64,000 nucleotides of DNA from a virus, in the IMG/VR virus record IMGVR_UViG_3300009506_000019, positions 62,001 to 126,000 of that record; one strand, given 5' to 3'. The first letter of the stretch is position 1. Each line of letters opens with the position of its first letter. A model generated the notes under the pieces. That model had not been told where the DNA came from, made no database searches, and saw only the letters and a program-made list of their open reading frames with translations. Made by a program: the position numbers and the translations under genes. Below are positions 60,784 to 64,000 of the stretch, piece after piece.

Positions 60784-61274
60784 TTTTTTAGGCCATCAAT
60801 CGACTCCTTCCTCTGCCTACTGATTTTTTGATATTCAGCAGCCAGATCGTCGATGACCGGCATTCCCAATTCACCCAACCACACATAAAGCTGGTTCATC
60901 TGCCAGGTACGTTGACCATACCGAGACATGGTGAATTGTTTCTTTGTGTCCTCGTCCATGCCATCCGGAAAATCAAATAACTCCTCAACTGGCACGCCAT
61001 CAATGCTTTTGATAGCCGCAGCCAATCTTGATTTCCTATATGAGGAGATTGCCTGTGGGGTGGAATCGGTTTGCATGAAACCATCAGCCCACATTTCCTC
61101 ATCGGAATTGATGGTGGTCATATGAAACTTGTGACCAGCAACCTCAGCAGTTGCCTCAAGCTCATGACCAGCAAGTTGTTTTTGAATGTCCAACAGCGCC
61201 GCATGTCGCTTTGCTATCGGTAGACTGGTAAGAACGATACCCTCGTCCTTCTCTTTCTTCTCTTCGTTAGCCAT
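60702..61274 (-). CDS. Tail assembly chaperone G-like protein, 190 aa
   Basis: Start set at ATG 61274 (MANEEKKEKD) with AAGGAGG five bases upstream; the longer frame is not needed. Helical protein whose last ~27 residues are Ser/Thr-rich and lie past the slippery site. Followed in -1 frame by the T-domain. Counterpart of lambda gpG, which coats the tape measure. Confidence 0.7.
   Translation of the reverse strand: MANEEKKEKDEGIVLTSLPIAKRHAALLDIQKQLAGHELEATAEVAGHKFHMTTINSDEEMWADGFMQTDSTPQAISSYRKSRLAAAIKSIDGVPVEELFDFPDGMDEDTKKQFTMSRYGQRTWQMNQLYVWLGELGMPVIDDLAAEYQKISRQRKESIDGLKNSSTGIPGGESKDTSSPEKESSSTTQM
60783..60789 (-). promoter_or_regulatory. -1 ribosomal frameshift slippery heptamer A AAA AAT
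   Basis: In the G-like frame the codons are CTA AAA AAT (Leu-Lys-Asn), exactly X XXY YYZ. A one-base slip back enters the frame of the T-domain, which is open from here to 60079. The arrangement is the same as in lambda-like and Mu-like tail chaperones. Confidence 0.7.
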
Positions 61275-61320
61275 TATGGCCTCCTTCAAGTGAAGGGTAA
61301 AGTTACATCATACTACAGGC

Positions 61321-61893
61321 TCATGCCAGCCTCAACCTCCTCGTGAATTGTAGAGATGCTCTGGCTTTAATGATACGATCATCGTTGGCGGCAATGGTGA
61401 TTCCCCAATCGGTAAACCAGACACCAACATAAATGTAGGCTCTGATTACGCCGAACGGATCTCTCCAAACCTCCCTTACATTGAATGGTCTGGTTTGACG
61501 TACTAAACTGACCAAATCATTCCCATCCACACTACCAGTTTCTTCTGGCGATGTACTACTACCAATCACTGGCACACCAAAAGCTTCTCCCATGTGTGCC
61601 GTGTACATCTCATACCTGTCCACAGAAATTCTGTTGGTATTTTGAATTTGAGGAACCTGCTCAATAGGCTCACCAGTGCTGTTGGCCTGAACTTCAAAAA
61701 GTTGTTCGACGACTCTTGCCATGGATGGGGACCATGATTGAATTCGAGCAACTTTTATTCCCTGATCTGTTCTTATTGTGATGGAATGAGATGACGCTGT
61801 TTGCGTCATCGGCGGATTCGGAGCATAGCCACCAGTGTCTTGACTAGTTAGCCAATCACTTGCGTCCTTTATGAAAGTCTCAAATCCACCCAT
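61321..61893 (-). CDS. Tail-tube-like protein 1, 190 aa
   Basis: One of three adjacent paralogs (also 61896, 62502). Shared core: SHxxTIRxxxxxxxxIxxW(S/N)P, a DRYEMYTAHMGEAFGVP segment matching DTYSRRMEQAFNTP, then PFNVREVWR / PFDVMEVWK, and the end WFTDWGxTxxANDDRI / WFSNLGRTLRADDNRIVNV. The beta-sandwich plus end match tail-tube proteins. Extra N-terminal part (FIKDASDWLTSQDTGG). Position after sheath and before the chaperones fits tube or tube-terminator proteins. Confidence 0.6.
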   Translation of the reverse strand: MGGFETFIKDASDWLTSQDTGGYAPNPPMTQTASSHSITIRTDQGIKVARIQSWSPSMARVVEQLFEVQANSTGEPIEQVPQIQNTNRISVDRYEMYTAHMGEAFGVPVIGSSTSPEETGSVDGNDLVSLVRQTRPFNVREVWRDPFGVIRAYIYVGVWFTDWGITIAANDDRIIKARASLQFTRRLRLA

Positions 61894-61895
61894 AA

Positions 61896-62480
61896 CTAAG
61901 TCAGTCTCAAACTAAAATCTAAGTTGACAGTATCACCAGCCAGACCAGTAACTTTCACCTTTTTGGTGTAGATGAGTGTGGCATTGACATTGACAATACG
62001 ATTATCGTCGGCTCGTAATGTCCGGCCAAGATTAGAAAACCAACACCCACTATAAAGGAATCGTTCTTCCTCAGTGAATGGGCTGTTGGTCCTGACAAAC
62101 ATTGGCCCTTCACGACCAGTAAGATTCTGAAAAATTCCAGGACCAGGAATGAATGTTGACTCCCCAGGAAGCTTCCAAACCTCCATCACATCAAAAGGCT
62201 GATTCTGCCTTGTGAGCATGGTAAGATCTGGTGTGTTGAAGGCTTGTTCCATCCTTCTGCTATATGTATCAAAACGACTGATTGCTATTTGCAATCCAGT
62301 CATGTTCCCAGGCATATTTTCAACTGGATTGCCGGAATCATCAACACTAACTTCAAATATGGGTGTGACTGTCCTAGCTTGCGCAGGATTCCAACCGTTG
62401 ATGAGCCCTACTGTGATTCCGTTAGCTTTTATGGTAAGGGCGTGGGAGGTGCGTACTCTCGTGATGGGTATACTGGCCAT
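61896..62480 (-). CDS. Tail-tube-like protein 2, 194 aa
   Basis: MASIPITRVRTSHALTIKANGITVGLINGWNP, with SRFDTYSRRMEQAFNTPDLTML and DDNRIVNVNATLIYTKKVKV. Close to protein 3 (62502) over its full length, with an extra internal loop (FIPGPGIFQNLTGREGP). It may be the tube or a specialised end piece. Confidence 0.6.
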   Translation of the reverse strand: MASIPITRVRTSHALTIKANGITVGLINGWNPAQARTVTPIFEVSVDDSGNPVENMPGNMTGLQIAISRFDTYSRRMEQAFNTPDLTMLTRQNQPFDVMEVWKLPGESTFIPGPGIFQNLTGREGPMFVRTNSPFTEEERFLYSGCWFSNLGRTLRADDNRIVNVNATLIYTKKVKVTGLAGDTVNLDFSLRLT

Positions 62481-62501
62481 GCACCATCCCTCAAACCCTT
62501 G

Positions 62502-62975
62502 TTAGGAAGCTTGCACCAATACGCGTTTCACGTACTCCAGTGTGGCATTGACGTTGACAATTCGGTCACCATCAGACCGATAGTTGCGGCCGATGTTCGA
62601 GAACCAGCAGCCTTCGTACCGGATGACCTCTGTTCCTCCCCCAACAGCAGCACTGTCTGGGAAGATCCATCGTTCGATGACATCGAATGGTGCGTCTTGC
62701 AAAGACAACATCATGAGATCTGGTGTTCCAAACGCTGTCTCCATACGACCCTTGTACAGGTCGTACCGCTGGATAGCGATGGTTTGTCCCGTAACGTTGC
62801 CTGGCACCTTCTCGAGCGGATCGCCACTGGTCCGTGTCTTGATTTCATAGATTGGAGTGATTGTCCGACTGATGGTCGGGTTCCATCCATTGATCAAGCC
62901 AATTGACTGCGAATTCGCCCTAATAGTCAGCGAATGTGAGGTGCGGACTAATGTTTGCGGCGGGTTTGTTGGCAT
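62502..62975 (-). CDS. Tail-tube-like protein 3, 157 aa
   Basis: MPTNPPQTLVRTSHSLTIRANSQSIGLINGWNP, QRYDLYKGRMETAFGTPDLMML, GDRIVNVNATLEYVKRVLVQ. The shortest and simplest of the three paralogs and next to the sheath gene, so the best candidate for the major tail tube. Confidence 0.65.
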   Translation of the reverse strand: MPTNPPQTLVRTSHSLTIRANSQSIGLINGWNPTISRTITPIYEIKTRTSGDPLEKVPGNVTGQTIAIQRYDLYKGRMETAFGTPDLMMLSLQDAPFDVIERWIFPDSAAVGGGTEVIRYEGCWFSNIGRNYRSDGDRIVNVNATLEYVKRVLVQAS

Positions 62976-63004
62976 TTATCGCCTCCTCCAACTCACATCC
63001 AATC

Positions 63005-64000
63005 CTAGAAGAACGGGTTATCCACAGAGAACTCACCAAAGAATCGCAGCGCTGGGTAGCGCAGGAAGAAGAAGTACCGGAAGAAGAACTTGGTCGGATC
63101 GACCTTGCTCTGTTCTGCCTGGATGTCCTTCGACAGATCGATGTCTCGTGAGACCCCGTTGGCATCTCTGAATGGACCAATAGCACCGCTCTCAATCAAA
63201 GATGTGAGAACCGATGCAACAATCACCTTGATATCGAAAATGAAATCCGCGAGGTCGTCTGGAACGATACCGCGCAGATTCCGATCGATGGCCTTGTCCA
63301 CTGCTCTCGTCACATTGTCTTTCTGTGACGACAGCGAGCGGTACATGAATTGCGGAAGCTTCCCGCCACCGTTCTCGGTGGAAACCGGGTCCAGAAGCTC
63401 GAGCCGACCACCCTTGTTGGTAACGACGCAGGTTCCATTGGACGCGAGCTGCGCACGTTCTGCCTTCAGGTAAGTCGGAAAGGTATCAACATCGAAACCG
63501 ATGATCGTTTTTCCAGCCAACGAAATGGCTGGCGATGTGAAACTGGTATGCTTGGCTGCGATGGCCACCCCCAACGCGTTGGAATCCAACGTGAGGGTTG
63601 TGGTTGTACCGTCTTCGTTGGTGATTTGACGTTGCACACCAGTTGGAGCCACCAAGAACAAACGACCACGAGCTGGGCTGTCTGGACTCACCTGTAGAGT
63701 AACCGCAGCACGGTACACGAAAGTGTCAGGTGTGTCCTTATCGCCAACTTCTGTTCCGACTGGCATTCCAAACCAACCAGACCGGTAGTTCTTCTCCGTA
63801 ACAGAGCTTTGATTCTCAACGTGAGTAAGAAGGTTGACCTGACTATTCAGTCGGGTATCATCCATCACTACGTCTGTGATCAACGATGATTGCTCCAGAC
63901 CATCGATGCCGTCTTTCATCTCGTTGACGGTCGGGAATCCGGGAGTGTTCAGATCGTTCACCTGACATGTGATGAGTGAAGGAGCATCGTTGTCGAACGC
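63005..64000 (-). CDS. Tail sheath protein, C-terminal part (5' end beyond window)
   Basis: The frame is open to the right window edge (AFDNDAPSLITCQV before the visible GTG), so the N-terminus lies outside. Visible parts: beta-rich middle (VTLQVSPDSPARGRLFLVAP), then VPDDLADFIFDIKVIVASVLTSL and DPTKFFFRYFFFLRYPALRFFGEFSVDNPFF-type end, split here as DPTKFFFRYFF and LRYPALRFFG. Its place before tube and chaperone genes in a contractile-tail cluster argues for sheath. A different large virion protein is possible. Confidence 0.55.
   Translation of the reverse strand, partial: AFDNDAPSLITCQVNDLNTPGFPTVNEMKDGIDGLEQSSLITDVVMDDTRLNSQVNLLTHVENQSSVTEKNYRSGWFGMPVGTEVGDKDTPDTFVYRAAVTLQVSPDSPARGRLFLVAPTGVQRQITNEDGTTTTLTLDSNALGVAIAAKHTSFTSPAISLAGKTIIGFDVDTFPTYLKAERAQLASNGTCVVTNKGGRLELLDPVSTENGGGKLPQFMYRSLSSQKDNVTRAVDKAIDRNLRGIVPDDLADFIFDIKVIVASVLTSLIESGAIGPFRDANGVSRDIDLSKDIQAEQSKVDPTKFFFRYFFFLRYPALRFFGEFSVDNPFF

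Overview
The window is a piece of a large tailed-phage genome, most likely a jumbo myovirus (class Caudoviricetes). The evidence is a contractile-tail and baseplate gene run, a tail sheath end, three tail-tube paralogs, a tail assembly chaperone pair with a -1 frameshift signal, a baseplate J protein, a very large receptor-binding/fibre set, a class II ribonucleotide reductase, a PurZ-type adenylosuccinate synthetase and a 25-gene tRNA array. No integrase, ribosomal RNA or host housekeeping operon is seen. The host cannot be named from this sequence. Ribosome-binding sites (AGGAGG-like) and sigma70-like promoters point to an ordinary bacterial host.

Layout. Nearly all genes are on the minus strand and run from high to low coordinate. 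(1) 64000-50751, tail and baseplate module in assembly order: sheath (cut by the window edge), three tube-like proteins, chaperones G/GT joined by a slippery A AAA AAT, tape measure, hub/tail-tip proteins, OB-fold spike with an HxH tip, gp25-like wedge protein and baseplate J. (2) 50751-32244, long fibre and adhesion genes with Ig-like and lectin-like folds, including two tandem fibre paralogs, then small accessory genes. (3) 31782-28395, two opposed tRNA arrays (7 on plus, 18 on minus, all amino acids except Glu) interrupted by hairpin-rich spacers and tiny ORFs, with recognisable promoters. (4) 28274-22365, an accessory block: a beta-helix protein and a truncated copy of its end, a winged-helix protein beside a 329-bp non-coding region with inverted repeats, two plus-strand paralogous zinc-ribbon proteins, and small membrane proteins. 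(5) 22205-20961, a sigma-like zinc-ribbon/HTH regulator and a small membrane protein. (6) 20890-6060, four paralogous beta-helix proteins, structural proteins, and a roughly 1,740-residue YadA-head-like fibre gene broken by a frame change. (7) 5759-1, nucleotide metabolism and DNA handling: NrdJ, a thioredoxin-fold protein, PurZ, a small zinc-finger protein and a partial ssDNA-binding-like protein.

How the parts fit. NrdJ supplies deoxynucleotides. The PurZ-like enzyme has Ser where PurA has its catalytic Asp, so it may make the precursor of 2-aminoadenine (Z), and the phage genome may be Z-substituted. The tRNA array supports translation independent of the host. The beta-helix, YadA-like and lectin-like proteins give a complex, duplicated receptor-binding apparatus. 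The most notable items are the PurZ-like enzyme with a retained GTP-type Asp, structured RNA candidates in the tRNA spacers, three tRNAs with C33, the programmed frameshift, and the broken YadA-like fibre.
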